Assembly (NCBI RefSeq): GCF_016899955.1 | Contig: NZ_JACJJL010000009.1 | Coordinates: forward strand, 90,716 to 154,715 | Length of the DNA: 64,000 nt | Source: Marseilla massiliensis | GTDB taxonomy: Bacteria > Bacteroidota > Bacteroidia > Bacteroidales > Bacteroidaceae | Direction of reading: 5' to 3' | Part shown: in pieces, positions 51,842-61,041 of the stretch | Layout: the number at the start of each line of letters is the position of its first letter | Numbering within the stretch: position 1 is the stretch's first letter | The notes under the pieces: generated by a model | Databases searched by the model: none | Told to the model about the DNA's origin: nothing | Seen by the model: the letters and a program-made list of their open reading frames with translations, nothing else | Program-made: the position numbers and the translations under genes

Positions 51842-53121
51842 TTCACTGTTGATTTTATTCTGCCTTTTTCAAGTCTTGTTTCAATCTCGTCGCCGGTCTT
51901 CAGCTGTCCTGCGTCGCGCACGGCGTGTCCTCCGCACATGGTTATGCTGTAGCCGCGCCGCAGCAGCAGTGTCGGGTCTTGGGCCAGTGCACGTTGCTCG
52001 AGCATCTCCACCTTGTGGTGTGCGGCTGCCAATTGCCGCATGGCAATGGGCGGTATGGCCTGCCTTGCCATCTCTATGCGGTGGCCCTGCTCATTGATTC
52101 GGCGTGCAGCGCCGGCCTTCAGCCTCTCTGCAATGATGCCTATGCGGGCCTCCTGGCGCGTCTTCACTACCGAGAACAGCGCCGGTATCCTGCCAGATAT
52201 GGCCGACATGCGCTGCCTTTCCGTGCCAAGCCGGGCCGTCACCATGCGGACGAGACGTTGCCGCCAGTCGTCCAATTGCGCATCCACGGCGCTCAGCCTG
52301 CTCACGAGCAGGGCGGCGGCGGCCGTTGGCGTCTTCACTTTTGTGTGTGAAACCATGTCGAGTATCGACTCGTCTCTGTCGTGCCCGATGCCCGTGATGA
52401 CCGGTAACGGGAAGTTGGCCACGTTCTCTGCCAGTGCCAGGGTGTCAAATCCCGACATGTCGCTCGTGGCCCCTCCTCCGCGTATTATAACCACACAGTC
52501 GAACAGGTCGGCTTCCGCATTTATTCTGTTCAGTGCCGCTATGATGCTCTGTTCAACCTGCTCGCCCTGCATTGTAGCTGCGAACAGTCGCGTTTCGAAG
52601 GCGTATCCATACTCATTCTCGGCCAGTTGGTTGCAGAAGTCGCCATATCCGGCGGCTGTCTGGCTTGATATCACGGCTATGCGCTGCGTGAACACGGGCA
52701 GCTCAAGTTCCTTGTTGAGGTCGAACACCCCTTCTTCCTTCAGCCGGCGAATTATCTCCATGCGTCTGCGAGTCATGTCGCCCAAGGTGTAAGTGGGGTC
52801 AATGTCGGTGACAATCCAAGAAAACCCGTATGCTTCATGGTATTGGGCATACACTTGCAGCATCACCTTCATCCCGGCGTGCAGCTGTTGTCCGGTGGCG
52901 CGCTCGAAGTAAGGGCGCAGCAAGGCCCACGTCTGTCGCCAGCATTTTGCCGACGCCCGGGCTATGGGAGTGTTGCCGTTGGCGTCTTTCTCAATCAGTT
53001 CCATGTAGCAGTGGCCCCTTGACTCGCGCACCTCCGACAGCTCCGCTTCCACCCAATACTCGTCGGCCAGCACGCTCTCTATCGTAGAGCGCACCATGCC
53101 GTTGAGCTCATATAGCGTCAT
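51838..53121 (-). CDS. xseA: Exodeoxyribonuclease VII large subunit
   Basis: A protein of 427 residues from ATG 53121 (MTLYELNGMVRSTIE), the usual family start; in-frame ATGs at 53148 and further up would add low-complexity Thr/Met residues. An OB-fold domain (about 1-105) is followed by the catalytic region ('PVFTQRIAVISSQTAAGYGD', 'CVVIIRGGGATSDM', 'VITGIGHDRDESILD') and a coiled-coil segment. Known role: degradation of single-stranded DNA to oligonucleotides. It overlaps xseB by 4 bp. Confidence 0.95.
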   Translation of the reverse strand: MTLYELNGMVRSTIESVLADEYWVEAELSEVRESRGHCYMELIEKDANGNTPIARASAKCWRQTWALLRPYFERATGQQLHAGMKVMLQVYAQYHEAYGFSWIVTDIDPTYTLGDMTRRRMEIIRRLKEEGVFDLNKELELPVFTQRIAVISSQTAAGYGDFCNQLAENEYGYAFETRLFAATMQGEQVEQSIIAALNRINAEADLFDCVVIIRGGGATSDMSGFDTLALAENVANFPLPVITGIGHDRDESILDMVSHTKVKTPTAAAALLVSRLSAVDAQLDDWRQRLVRMVTARLGTERQRMSAISGRIPALFSVVKTRQEARIGIIAERLKAGAARRINEQGHRIEMARQAIPPIAMRQLAAAHHKVEMLEQRALAQDPTLLLRRGYSITMCGGHAVRDAGQLKTGDEIETRLEKGRIKSTVK

Positions 53122-53350
53122 TGCCGCCTGGTTGTGCGTTGTTGCCATTGCGTTTCGTGTTGTCATGCTTGTTGTTGTCATGCTTTGTTGGTGTGCCGTC
53201 GGTGCCCGAATATGCCGGGCTGTGGCATTGCCCACGCGCGTTGCCTATGTCGGGTCGTGGCGGTTGCCTTGCCGTTGCGTTTGCCTTGCCTTTGGCGCGG
53301 CCGGGCCAGGCGCCAGGGCTTTGCCCCATTGCACCTCGACGTAGGCCATG

Positions 53351-53358
53351 CAAATTTA
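53351..53358 (-). promoter_or_regulatory. -7 box for xseA-xseB
   Basis: The minus strand reads TAAATTTG, fitting TAnnTTTG. The leader to the likely xseA start is about 220 nt, unusually long. Confidence 0.5.
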
Positions 53359-53539
53359 CGAATAAAATCCGATAAAACCGTATCAGGCGTGAAATGTATT
53401 TACATGATGTGTCGTGAGAATGGCTTGTTTGCGGCAGGCCGGGCGTCGGCAGGCAAATAACGGCAAAATGAGTGTGCATTCATAACTGCCTGACACCGTT
53501 TGCCTTGCGCCCCTACATGGCGTTGCTGTGCATCGGTTC

Positions 53540-53625
53540 CGGCCGTTCCACTATGCCGTTCGGCTCGTTTTGGCATGCTAAACGGGCCGTTTTGCAGTGT
53601 GACATGGGCCGTATTGCCACCGGGT
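53540..53625. repeat. 22-bp modular intergenic repeat array R6
   Basis: Three exact 22-bp units lie at 53558-53579, 53580-53601 (AAACGGGCCGTTTTGCAG core) and 53602-53623 (ACATGGGCCGTATTGCC core). Confidence 0.7.
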
Positions 53626-54147
53626 TGATGGCTGTTTTTATGCCCGTTTTTGTCGTTTTGTGCTGAGAATGGCATTGTTTTGGTATGCCGCAGCATGTGT
53701 TCGCACATCCAGAGCCAACTTTTTGACTCTATTTCCACTTGTTTTTCAGTAGCCGATATTAGTATTAAATGTTTATAATATGCCTTTACGTGCATGGCAT
53801 ACAGGTCGGCGTGCTGTTGGCATACGGGGGCGGCTTGGAGATGGCATGTGGGCGGTTAAGGCCCGTTATGGCGTAGTGTACGCTGGCAATGAGTGCAGGT
53901 GGCAGTGCCGCCAGATTGTTGTCTTGGCCCCAAGCGTAGCGTGCCGCGTCGTGGCGAAGGTTCCGTTACGGCGCCGCTGGGGCGTCAGAAGCATTTGGTG
54001 CGCGCGGCATAAATATCAATACAGACATTCCCCGGCCTGTAGGCCAATTTGGATTATATATATGTGTAAGTGCTTCTGTAACGTTATTTAGCATTTTAAT
54101 GCTGAAAAAATGCGCCCCGATGATATACAACAATGACAGAAAAAGCG

Positions 54148-54155
54148 TATATTTG
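54148..54155 (+). promoter_or_regulatory. -7 box for ald
   Basis: TATATTTG fits TAnnTTTG. The start codon is 105 bp downstream and no -33 TTG is seen. Confidence 0.5.
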
Positions 54156-54260
54156 TGGCCGACTGATGCCCCGGCGAGGTGCCCGTCAAGCCCGTGCTTG
54201 TGAGCGGCTGGCCTCGCGCAGGGAGTTCAGCATAAGCCAAACAATTAAAAATCCGTAGTT

Positions 54261-55367
54261 ATGAGAATTGGTATTCCTAAAGAAATCAAGAACAACGAGA
54301 ACAGGGTCGGGATGACTCCTGCTGGCGTCTCAGAGTTGGTGGCTCACGGCCATGAGGTGTTTGTTCAGCACACCGCAGGCGTAAACAGTGGCTTTCCGGA
54401 CGAGAAGTACGTAAAAGCGGGCGCGAAGATATTGCCAACAATAGAGGATACATACCGTTCGGCCGACATGATTATCAAGGTGAAAGAGCCCATTGAGCCC
54501 GAATATCCGCTCGTTAAGCCAGGTCAGCTTGTGTTTACGTATTTCCATTTTGCATGTGACCGCAAGCTCACCGAGGCCATGGTGAAGAGCGGCGGTGTCT
54601 GCCTGGCATACGAGACAGTGCAGCTCAGCGACGGTTCGCTGCCGTTGCTTGTGCCGATGAGCGAGGTTGCAGGCCGTCTCGGCATGATAAACGGCGCCTA
54701 CTACCTGCAGAAGACCAAGGGCGGAAAGGGCAAGCTCGTTTGCGGAGTGCCCGGTGTGAAGCCGGTCAAGGTGCTTGTTCTCGGTGGCGGAATAGTTGGG
54801 CAGGCTGCTGCCCGCGTGGCTGCCGGGCTTGGAGCCACAGTGGTCATGACCGACATATCGCTCCCGAAGCTGCGTGAGTTGTCGCTCACGATGCCCGCCA
54901 ACGTGAGCACGCTCTATTCAAACAGGCACAACATAGAGCAAGAGCTGCCCGACACCGACGTCGTAATCGGTTCGGTGCTCGTGCCGGGCGACAAGGCTCC
55001 CCATCTCATAACGCGCGACATGCTTGGCATGATGGAGCCGGGCTCGGTGCTTGTCGACGTGGCCATCGACCAGGGAGGGTGCTTCGAGACCTCGCATCCC
55101 ACCACCCACAGCGAGCCGGTTTACGAGCTTGACGGCATCGTTCATTATGCCGTGGCAAACATCCCGGGTGCCGTGCCTCACACATCGACGTCGGCCCTCA
55201 CCAACGCCACGCTCAGGTATGCCGTGGCTTTGGCCGACAAGGGGTGGCGCCGTGCCTGCAAGGACGACCCTGCGCTGGCCCTGGGACTCAATGTGGTTGA
55301 GGGTAAGGTGACGTATAAGGCCGTTGCCGATGTCTTCGGCATGGCTTACGAGCCTGTTGAGCTGTAG
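54261..55367 (+). CDS. ald: Alanine dehydrogenase
   Basis: A protein of 368 residues, normal length. The N-terminal part carries 'RIGIPKEIKNNENRVGMTP', the pyruvate-binding lysine region 'IIKVKEPIEPEY' and 'FTYFHFA' with the catalytic His. The NAD-binding Rossmann motif is 'VLVLGGGIVGQAAARVAAG'. Reaction: reversible NAD-dependent conversion of L-alanine to pyruvate and ammonia. The neighbouring PhnW converts pyruvate to alanine, so Ald could recycle it; the two genes are convergent, so this is only a contextual link. Confidence 0.96.
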   Translation: MRIGIPKEIKNNENRVGMTPAGVSELVAHGHEVFVQHTAGVNSGFPDEKYVKAGAKILPTIEDTYRSADMIIKVKEPIEPEYPLVKPGQLVFTYFHFACDRKLTEAMVKSGGVCLAYETVQLSDGSLPLLVPMSEVAGRLGMINGAYYLQKTKGGKGKLVCGVPGVKPVKVLVLGGGIVGQAAARVAAGLGATVVMTDISLPKLRELSLTMPANVSTLYSNRHNIEQELPDTDVVIGSVLVPGDKAPHLITRDMLGMMEPGSVLVDVAIDQGGCFETSHPTTHSEPVYELDGIVHYAVANIPGAVPHTSTSALTNATLRYAVALADKGWRRACKDDPALALGLNVVEGKVTYKAVADVFGMAYEPVEL

Positions 55368-55404
55368 CCCGCGGCATCAAGGCATGGGCCTTGTGAAATT
55401 CATG

Positions 55405-55450
55405 TTGCCCCCGAAGGCTGTTGCAAAAGGCAACCCGCCGTCGGGGGCAA
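55405..55450. terminator. Two-stem hairpin between convergent ald and phnW
   Basis: The outer arms TTGCCCCCGA (55405-55414) and TCGGGGGCAA (55441-55450) are perfect. An inner GTTGC/GCAAC pair (55420-55434) is nested within. It probably ends transcription from both sides. Confidence 0.7.
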
Positions 55451-55547
55451 TACATTATTATAATGCCATACTGCGCTGCTTCAGTGAGTCACTGGCGGCC
55501 AATCCGCTTGGCGCCATTGCAGCCATGAGGCAAGCCATTAGGCCGCG

Positions 55548-56648
55548 TCAAAAGGCTTTTCTGCCCTCTATGTCCTTTATGGCCTGCGTCAGTCGCCTGA
55601 AATCTTCGGGAAACACGTCGCCGATGTTGCCAATCCTGAACGTGTTGGCCTGCGATATCTTGCCCGGGTATATCACGAATCCCCTCTCCTTGAGCTTCGT
55701 GTAGAAGTCTTTGAAGTCAAATTCGGCATTGGGATAATAGAACGATGTGATTATCGGCGACTGCACTTCGTCGGGCAGCAGCGTCCGGAACCCGAGGCTG
55801 CGCATGCCCTCCACGAGCGTGTCGTGGTTTTCGCGGTAGCGGGCGTGGCGTGCTTCAATGCCGCCTTCTGCCCTCAGTTCGGCCATGGCCTGCATGAAAG
55901 CCCGCACCACATGGGTGGGCGACGTGAAGCGCCATTTGCCGTGTCCGTCTTCCATGGTGCGCCATTGGTCGTAGAGATCGAGCGACAGCGAGCGCGCCAC
56001 GCCCCCGCATTGCTCGAGCAAAGAGCGCCGGGCAATGACGAAGCCGAAGCCCGGCACACCCTGGATGCACTTGTTTGCGCTGCTTATCATGAAGTCGATG
56101 CCGAGCCTGGCCATGTCTATCGGCACCCCGCCGAAGCTGCTCATGGCGTCGACAATGAGCACCTTGCCGTGGCGTTTCACCACAGAGGCAATCTCCTCGA
56201 GTGGGTTGAGCACGCCGGTAGTGGTCTCGCAGTGCACCACCGACACGTGCGTCACCTCGCCGTGTGCCGTCAGGTAAGTGTCGATGCGGGCCGGGTCGAC
56301 GGCCTCGGTCTCCTCAAACCTCATCACGTCGCAGTCGATATGGTAGTAGTCGGCAATCACTCCCATGCGCTTTCCGTACGCCCCGTTGGCGGCAACCAGC
56401 AGTTTGTCGGAAGGCCTCACGGCCGTTCCGAGAGTGGCTTCGACGCAGAACGTGCCGCTTCCCTGCATCAGCACCGCCGTATATTCGTCGGGACGGCTTG
56501 TTGCCAGTTCAACAAGTTGCTTGCGAATCTGCTCAACTATGCCCACGTTATAGTCTTCGTCCCATGTGCACCAGTCGCTCATCATGGCTTCCTTCACGCT
56601 GTCTGTCGTAGTCAGCGGGCCCGGTGTAAGTAGTAAGTATGGTCTCAT
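55548..56648 (-). CDS. phnW: 2-aminoethylphosphonate:pyruvate transaminase
   Basis: A protein of 366 residues. The N-terminus '[20 protein letters not shown]' and the PLP-lysine region '[19 protein letters not shown]' are PhnW signatures. Reaction: 2-aminoethylphosphonate plus pyruvate gives phosphonoacetaldehyde plus L-alanine. It is the last gene of a three-gene minus operon, 54 bp after phnX. Confidence 0.95.
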   Translation of the reverse strand: MRPYLLLTPGPLTTTDSVKEAMMSDWCTWDEDYNVGIVEQIRKQLVELATSRPDEYTAVLMQGSGTFCVEATLGTAVRPSDKLLVAANGAYGKRMGVIADYYHIDCDVMRFEETEAVDPARIDTYLTAHGEVTHVSVVHCETTTGVLNPLEEIASVVKRHGKVLIVDAMSSFGGVPIDMARLGIDFMISSANKCIQGVPGFGFVIARRSLLEQCGGVARSLSLDLYDQWRTMEDGHGKWRFTSPTHVVRAFMQAMAELRAEGGIEARHARYRENHDTLVEGMRSLGFRTLLPDEVQSPIITSFYYPNAEFDFKDFYTKLKERGFVIYPGKISQANTFRIGNIGDVFPEDFRRLTQAIKDIEGRKAF

Positions 56649-56702
56649 GTCCGTATTGAATTTATTGTTCCGTCTTTTTGTCAGCGTTTGTTTGCCGGGC
56701 GC

Positions 56703-57497
56703 CTATTCGCCGGCCATCCTCATGTTAATGCTTTCTATGAGCGCCGGCAGGGCCGTTGCGTCGTCCACCACATAGTCGGCGCCGGCGGCATACATCCTGT
56801 ATCTCACGTCGTCCATGCGCTTTTTCAGTTCTGCACTGTCCATGGCCACGGCCTCGTCGGGCGTCAGCGCCATCTCGTTGCTGCCCATGATGACGCCCAC
56901 GCTCCATGCCCCGGCGTTGCGCCCTTCGCGTATGTCGGCAATGGTGTCGCCGAACTTGACCACCGACCGTGGCGAGTCTACGCCGAGCCTGCACATGTTC
57001 TGGTATATCATGTAGGGCTTGGGGCGCCCTGCCGGCAGTCCGTCCGCCGTCACGCAGCAGTCAACGGCATAGCCTTGCCGGCGTGCCGCCGCCGTCACCA
57101 CGTCCATCATGGCTTGCGTGTAGCCCGTGGTCGAGCCAACCTTCAGTCCATCCGCCCTCAGCGCGGCCATGGTTTCCACCACCCCGGGTATGGGTGTAGA
57201 GTAGTCATCGAGCTTTGTTGACAGAGCCTCCTGGAATCCCCTGTAGCATTGTTGCACATCGTCTTCGTTGTAAGCGCGCCCGTATTTCGCTGCAAACTCA
57301 TCGCTCACGTGCCCTATGGCAAACAGGGCGCGTATCTCTTCGAGCTTTGTCAGGCCCATGTGGGCGCGTGTCTCGGCCGGCGAAACGTTGAGCCCCATTG
57401 CCTTGAAGCATTCAACGAATGCAGCCACAGGCGCGAAGCAGCCATAGTCGACGGCCGTTCCGGCCCAGTCCATGATAACACATTCAATCTTTCTCAT
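56703..57497 (-). CDS. phnX: Phosphonoacetaldehyde hydrolase
   Basis: A protein of 264 residues of the HAD superfamily. The nucleophile motif is MDWAGT, with Asp10 and the PhnX-type Ala12 in place of the second Asp. The Schiff-base lysine lies in HMGLTKLEEI (Lys51). Reaction: phosphonoacetaldehyde to acetaldehyde and phosphate. The PhnX-PhnW pair indicates use of 2-aminoethylphosphonate as a phosphorus, nitrogen or carbon source; no biosynthetic PepM is present here. Confidence 0.95.
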   Translation of the reverse strand: MRKIECVIMDWAGTAVDYGCFAPVAAFVECFKAMGLNVSPAETRAHMGLTKLEEIRALFAIGHVSDEFAAKYGRAYNEDDVQQCYRGFQEALSTKLDDYSTPIPGVVETMAALRADGLKVGSTTGYTQAMMDVVTAAARRQGYAVDCCVTADGLPAGRPKPYMIYQNMCRLGVDSPRSVVKFGDTIADIREGRNAGAWSVGVIMGSNEMALTPDEAVAMDSAELKKRMDDVRYRMYAAGADYVVDDATALPALIESINMRMAGE

Positions 57498-57545
57498 ATC
57501 AGTCTTATAGCGTTGTATGTTCGTCTTAGTAACCCGGCATGCGGT

Positions 57546-58892
57546 TTAGTTGGCAGGCATGAAGCCACTTATGGCCTGCCTTCCGGCCATCTTGCCGTCT
57601 TCAGCCTCGCGCCGTGTGCGCCCTGCCTGCACGAGGTAGGCCACCGAGCACACAAACATTATGCAGCAAGCCACGCCAACCCATGTGCTCATCTCGTTGT
57701 AGAACAGCGGCCAATCGATGTTCGGGGCGCCCAGTTCCTTGAAGAGCAGTATGCCGAGAGTGCCGAGATAGCCAATGAAATCGATGGTTATGATGAAGAA
57801 CCCGACGTTGGCGTGCAGCTTGAAGCAGGCGATGAACCGCTCAAAGAATATGGTCTGGAAGCTCAGGTAGGCGATGTCTATGCATAGCGTCTGCAAGAAC
57901 AGCCACAGGGTGGTGGGCAGCGCCAGTTGGGTCTGGTATGCCCCGATGAACGCCAGCAGTGCCATTCCGGCGGTAGACACGCCAAGCAGTGTGCAGAGCA
58001 CGCGCAGGTGGCTGCCCACGGCAGACAGTATGGCGAACATGGCCAGCAGCACCACCGTCGCTATTCCGTCGAGGTAGGCGAAAGCCCACGACGGCACCAT
58101 GCTCACATCGATGATGCACACGATGAAGTCTTCCTTGATGTCGCGCTGCACTGTGAGCAGAAGGTTGGCCGTGAAGAGCAGCAGCAGCACCGGCATGAAG
58201 CGTCGGAACAGTTGCCAGCGCTGCCTGCCGTTGAGCGTGACCCGCTCGGAGCGCGCCGCCACGTCGGCAGCGTCGGGCTTTGGCAACCGTGTCATCATCC
58301 ACCCGGTGAGGCATAGCAGCGGGAAGGCCACGGCCCCGATGAGCGCAGGCATCCACATCTCGCCCACGTGGAGCGACTGCAGGGCGTAGAGCCCGAGCGA
58401 CTTTGCCACGCCCGAACTGAGCGCCATGCTCACCCCCATGATGCTTGCCAGGATGTCGGTGGTGCGGCGTCCTTCGAGGAAACTGAACAAGACGCCCCAC
58501 ATGCAGCCCAATGACAGACCGTTGAAAAACAGCGCGAAGATGTTGGCCGGCACAGGCATCAGCGCGAAAGCCAGCAGCGATGCCTCGGAAAGAGCTGCCG
58601 ACCCGATGATGAATCGAAGACGGTTTTCGGGCCGCAGCTCAGATATGAACTTTATGCCGAGCATCTTCGCGCATACGTAACCAATCAGTTGGATGATGCT
58701 TACGGCTATCTTGTAGTCCATGCCGAAGGCCTGCATGCCCTCAAACTCGGCCGCCGTAAACGGTTTGCGCAGGGCGTAGACAAGTGAGTAAGACACCAGT
58801 GCCGTGCCGCCGGCCCATATAACGAACAGCCAGTCGGGCATGGCCGTTCCGGCCCTGTGCGCATTGTGCATCATGTTTGCCATCTGTTTCAT
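57546..58892 (-). CDS. DUF5690 / MFS-like membrane protein, candidate 2-aminoethylphosphonate transporter
   Basis: A protein of 448 residues from ATG 58892 (the frame is open to 58925, but the -7 box at 58923-58930 leaves no leader for earlier ATGs). About 12 hydrophobic segments and the start 'WAGGTALVSYSLVYALRKPFTAA' resemble the glycerol-phosphate/sugar-phosphate group of major-facilitator proteins; I recognise it as DUF5690. It is the first gene of the operon, 48 bp before phnX. Organophosphate transport fits both its fold and its neighbours. The substrate is inferred. Confidence 0.8.
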   Translation of the reverse strand: MKQMANMMHNAHRAGTAMPDWLFVIWAGGTALVSYSLVYALRKPFTAAEFEGMQAFGMDYKIAVSIIQLIGYVCAKMLGIKFISELRPENRLRFIIGSAALSEASLLAFALMPVPANIFALFFNGLSLGCMWGVLFSFLEGRRTTDILASIMGVSMALSSGVAKSLGLYALQSLHVGEMWMPALIGAVAFPLLCLTGWMMTRLPKPDAADVAARSERVTLNGRQRWQLFRRFMPVLLLLFTANLLLTVQRDIKEDFIVCIIDVSMVPSWAFAYLDGIATVVLLAMFAILSAVGSHLRVLCTLLGVSTAGMALLAFIGAYQTQLALPTTLWLFLQTLCIDIAYLSFQTIFFERFIACFKLHANVGFFIITIDFIGYLGTLGILLFKELGAPNIDWPLFYNEMSTWVGVACCIMFVCSVAYLVQAGRTRREAEDGKMAGRQAISGFMPAN

Positions 58893-58922
58893 CCTTGTAG
58901 TTTGCTTTGTCATTTCACGCCG

Positions 58923-58930
58923 CAAAGTTA
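58923..58930 (-). promoter_or_regulatory. -7 box of the DUF5690-phnX-phnW operon
   Basis: The minus strand reads TAACTTTG. No TTG lies 20 bp upstream (GAA/TTC there), so activator control is possible. It fixes the coding start downstream of 58913. Confidence 0.6.
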
Positions 58931-59080
58931 GTCGTTGCCCCGTTGCCCCGGAATGAATAATCCATGAATTACGGGCCGTAACAATTCAGTAAAGCTATCG
59001 TAACGCGACAATAACGGCAGTGCAAAACGGGTGCAACCCGAATGTAACACTTTTGCAATGTGTTTTAAGCGGAAAATAGC

Positions 59081-59088
59081 TATTTTTG
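59081..59088 (+). promoter_or_regulatory. -7 box of the 59115 gene
   Basis: TATTTTTG fits TAnnTTTG, 26 bp before the ATG at 59115. No correctly spaced TTG is seen. Confidence 0.5.
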
Positions 59089-59114
59089 CAATTGAATAGC
59101 ATTGGAAACAGCTT

Positions 59115-60014
59115 ATGGACGAACTCAAGGACATATACGACCGCATCACTTACTTGCGCCATAAGGGCATGAAGATGAAAGACATAGCCGCGCTGGTAGA
59201 CTTCCAGCCGAGCGTGTTTTCGGCCTTGTATACCACGGTCATACCGGCGTTTGTAAAGAACACGGAGCGCGGCATGGCACCGGCCGAGGCGCTCGACGGC
59301 GCCCTCGTGTGGGTCAACAACGTGTCGAAGCGCCGCCTGCTGGCATCGCTGCCGTCGATGAAGGCCACGCTCATGGCCACCGACGTTGAGCCGGAGCCGG
59401 TGCGCGGCGGCGGGGGCAACCCCTATGCGGCGGCCCTCGGCAGCATAATGGCGCGCTCGGCAGAGGCCATAGGCAGCCATGCCGGCACATACATGAGCTA
59501 CAGCATGTCGTCGGGATCGCACGCAATGAAACTCGAGCCTTACATGATAGCCCCCGCTGCAGGCGGAGGCTATGCCGAGGTGACGCACAACAACGCGTAT
59601 GGAACAACCCATCGCGGACTGGTGATGATGAACGGTGCGAGCCACATCTACCTTGTGTTCAACGAGAACCCTTACCCGCAGCTGGCACTGTTCAGCGTGT
59701 GCCTCAGGCTGCCCATGTACGAGCGCCCGCCTTTCTTGCGCGGCATATACACCTGTTTCGACTATAATTACAACCCGATAGCAAGGCGAATACTCTTTGT
59801 GAAGCTCTCTGACAGCACATCGGCCGACGAGTTTGCAAAGCTCAACGGATGCCTGAAGGCACGCGAAGAGCTTGAAGGGCAGGAACTGGCATACTACGAT
59901 TACACATGCCGTGGCGAAGATGCAGTGAGGCTGTGCAACATCCCTTCGCCCACGATGCGCATCGACGACCTGGCCGAAGAGAAGCGACTGCTCGGTTCGC
60001 TCAATGCCGGCTGA
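59115..60014 (+). CDS. Conserved hypothetical protein with N-terminal helix-turn-helix-like segment
   Basis: A protein of 299 residues, no signal peptide. Residues about 18-45 ('MKMKDIAALVDFQPSVFSAL') look like a helix-turn-helix of the kind that reads 'mskkDIAelvgvs.s.vSr'. The remainder (about 110-290) is a mixed alpha/beta region ('GLVMMNGASHIYLVFNE', 'RGIYTCFDYNYNPIARR') I cannot place. It is divergent from the phosphonate operon (start codons about 220 bp apart), which makes a regulatory role for that operon worth considering but unproven. Confidence 0.55.
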   Translation: MDELKDIYDRITYLRHKGMKMKDIAALVDFQPSVFSALYTTVIPAFVKNTERGMAPAEALDGALVWVNNVSKRRLLASLPSMKATLMATDVEPEPVRGGGGNPYAAALGSIMARSAEAIGSHAGTYMSYSMSSGSHAMKLEPYMIAPAAGGGYAEVTHNNAYGTTHRGLVMMNGASHIYLVFNENPYPQLALFSVCLRLPMYERPPFLRGIYTCFDYNYNPIARRILFVKLSDSTSADEFAKLNGCLKAREELEGQELAYYDYTCRGEDAVRLCNIPSPTMRIDDLAEEKRLLGSLNAG

Positions 60015-60084
60015 GCCTCCGTTGCGCCTGCAGTAGGTCTTTGCCGGCTGTGAGCAAGGGACACTCCGTTGCGTCATTGTCATG

Positions 60085-60185
60085 CAAGGCGTGCCATACG
60101 GCTTTTTTCTGGCGTGCTTTTTGGCAGCCCCTAAAGGGCCGTGCGCCGTCCAAAACGCCATGGTGTGCAAACGGCTGCGTGGCTC
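60085..60185. repeat. 22-bp modular intergenic repeat array R7 (degenerate)
   Basis: Units around CATACGGCTTTTTTC, TAAAGGGCCGTGCG and AAAACGCCATGG have roughly 20-22 bp spacing. It is more decayed than the others. Confidence 0.45.
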
Positions 60186-60313
60186 GTTTCAGGACTGTGG
60201 GCACCCTGTGTCTTGTTGTCTTGCATGGTATCGGCCTGCCGTCAGTGGGCGGGCTTGCGTCCGACAGACAGTGTTAAAATCATAAAAATACGCCGGGCGG
60301 AATAAAAAATTAG

Positions 60314-60321
60314 TACCTTTG
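60314..60321 (+). promoter_or_regulatory. Orphan -7 box in non-coding DNA
   Basis: TAGTACCTTTGC contains TACCTTTG. No gene starts within 700 bp downstream. It may belong to an unrecognised RNA or be a chance match. Confidence 0.3.
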
Positions 60322-60649
60322 CATGGTCTTCAGGCTGCTCCGCGCATGGTGGGGCGCATCCGCCACTGCCCGGCGGCGCCACGGGGCTGTGGCCGTGGCA
60401 ATGGTCTGTGCCCGTCGGCAGGCAACGCCGTTCGGCTTTCCCGTGGCATTGGCCGCGGCCGCATGGCAGGCATGGCAGTGCCGCCACACATCTTTTGCGG
60501 CCTGTTTTTGCGGCCGTCACAGCTGCCGGTGCACTTTTGGGCGCTTCGGTGCATGGCGGTGGGATGGCAAGAGAGTGCTTGGCGGCGCGTCTTGTCGATG
60601 GTAGCATATTATTACAATGTGGCGCCCGCATCCCGGTTTGCGCAGTCCT

Positions 60650-60745
60650 GGCCTGCAAGACAGGCCGTTTCGGAGTGCAACGGCGGCCGTTTTGCCATGC
60701 AGTCCGGGCCGTTTGGCGGCCTGAAACGGCCTGTGCCGCAATGCG
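60650..60745. repeat. 22-bp modular intergenic repeat array R8
   Basis: Consecutive units lie at 60679-60700, 60701-60723 and 60724-60745, with cores AACGGCGGCCGTTTTGCC, CCGGGCCGTTTGG and AAACGGCCTGTGCCG. Confidence 0.7.
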
Positions 60746-61013
60746 CTGGTGGTCAGGGTGTTGGGCAGGTCGTGCCGTTCTTTGAAATTATCGTTACATT
60801 ATTGCGACTGCGCATGGCAGCCGTCGGCATGAGCAACAGCGGCGTTGACTCCATGGCTGCGCCCGTGTTGTGTAGCGCCGCGCCACGGCCTGTCGGCCGG
60901 CCTGCCGTGGCTGTGGTTGCCTGCGGCCTTTGCGGCGGTGCCGCCGAGGCCTCAAAACATTTCCATATTGTGCTAAAAAGCCTCTACTTTTTCCTTCTTA
61001 CGAAGAAAATTAG

Positions 61014-61021
61014 TAACTTTG
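61014..61021 (+). promoter_or_regulatory. -7 box of the MATE gene
   Basis: TAACTTTG, 20 bp before the ATG at 61042, supports that start over upstream in-frame codons. Confidence 0.6.
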
Positions 61022-61041
61022 CACGCTATTTAAAAGATTGT

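Larger units (their letters stand above)
53122..54260. other. 1.1-kb non-coding stretch between divergent xseA and ald
   Basis: It contains the xseA -7 box (53351-53358), repeat array R6 (53540-53625), a small hairpin near 54090-54105 (AGCATT/AATGCT) and the ald -7 box (54148-54155). The longer frames inside have no recognisable product. Confidence 0.6.
60015..61041. other. 1.0-kb non-coding stretch before the MATE gene
   Basis: It contains repeat arrays R7 (60085-60185) and R8 (60650-60745), an orphan -7 box (60314-60321) and the MATE -7 box (61014-61021). An open frame runs through part of it in phase with the MATE gene, but it has no transporter-like sequence. Confidence 0.6.

Noticed and set aside
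60319..61041. In-frame extension upstream of the MATE gene
   Set aside because: The residues are Cys/Arg/Ala-rich without hydrophobic segments, and a -7 box at 61014 lies between them and the true start.
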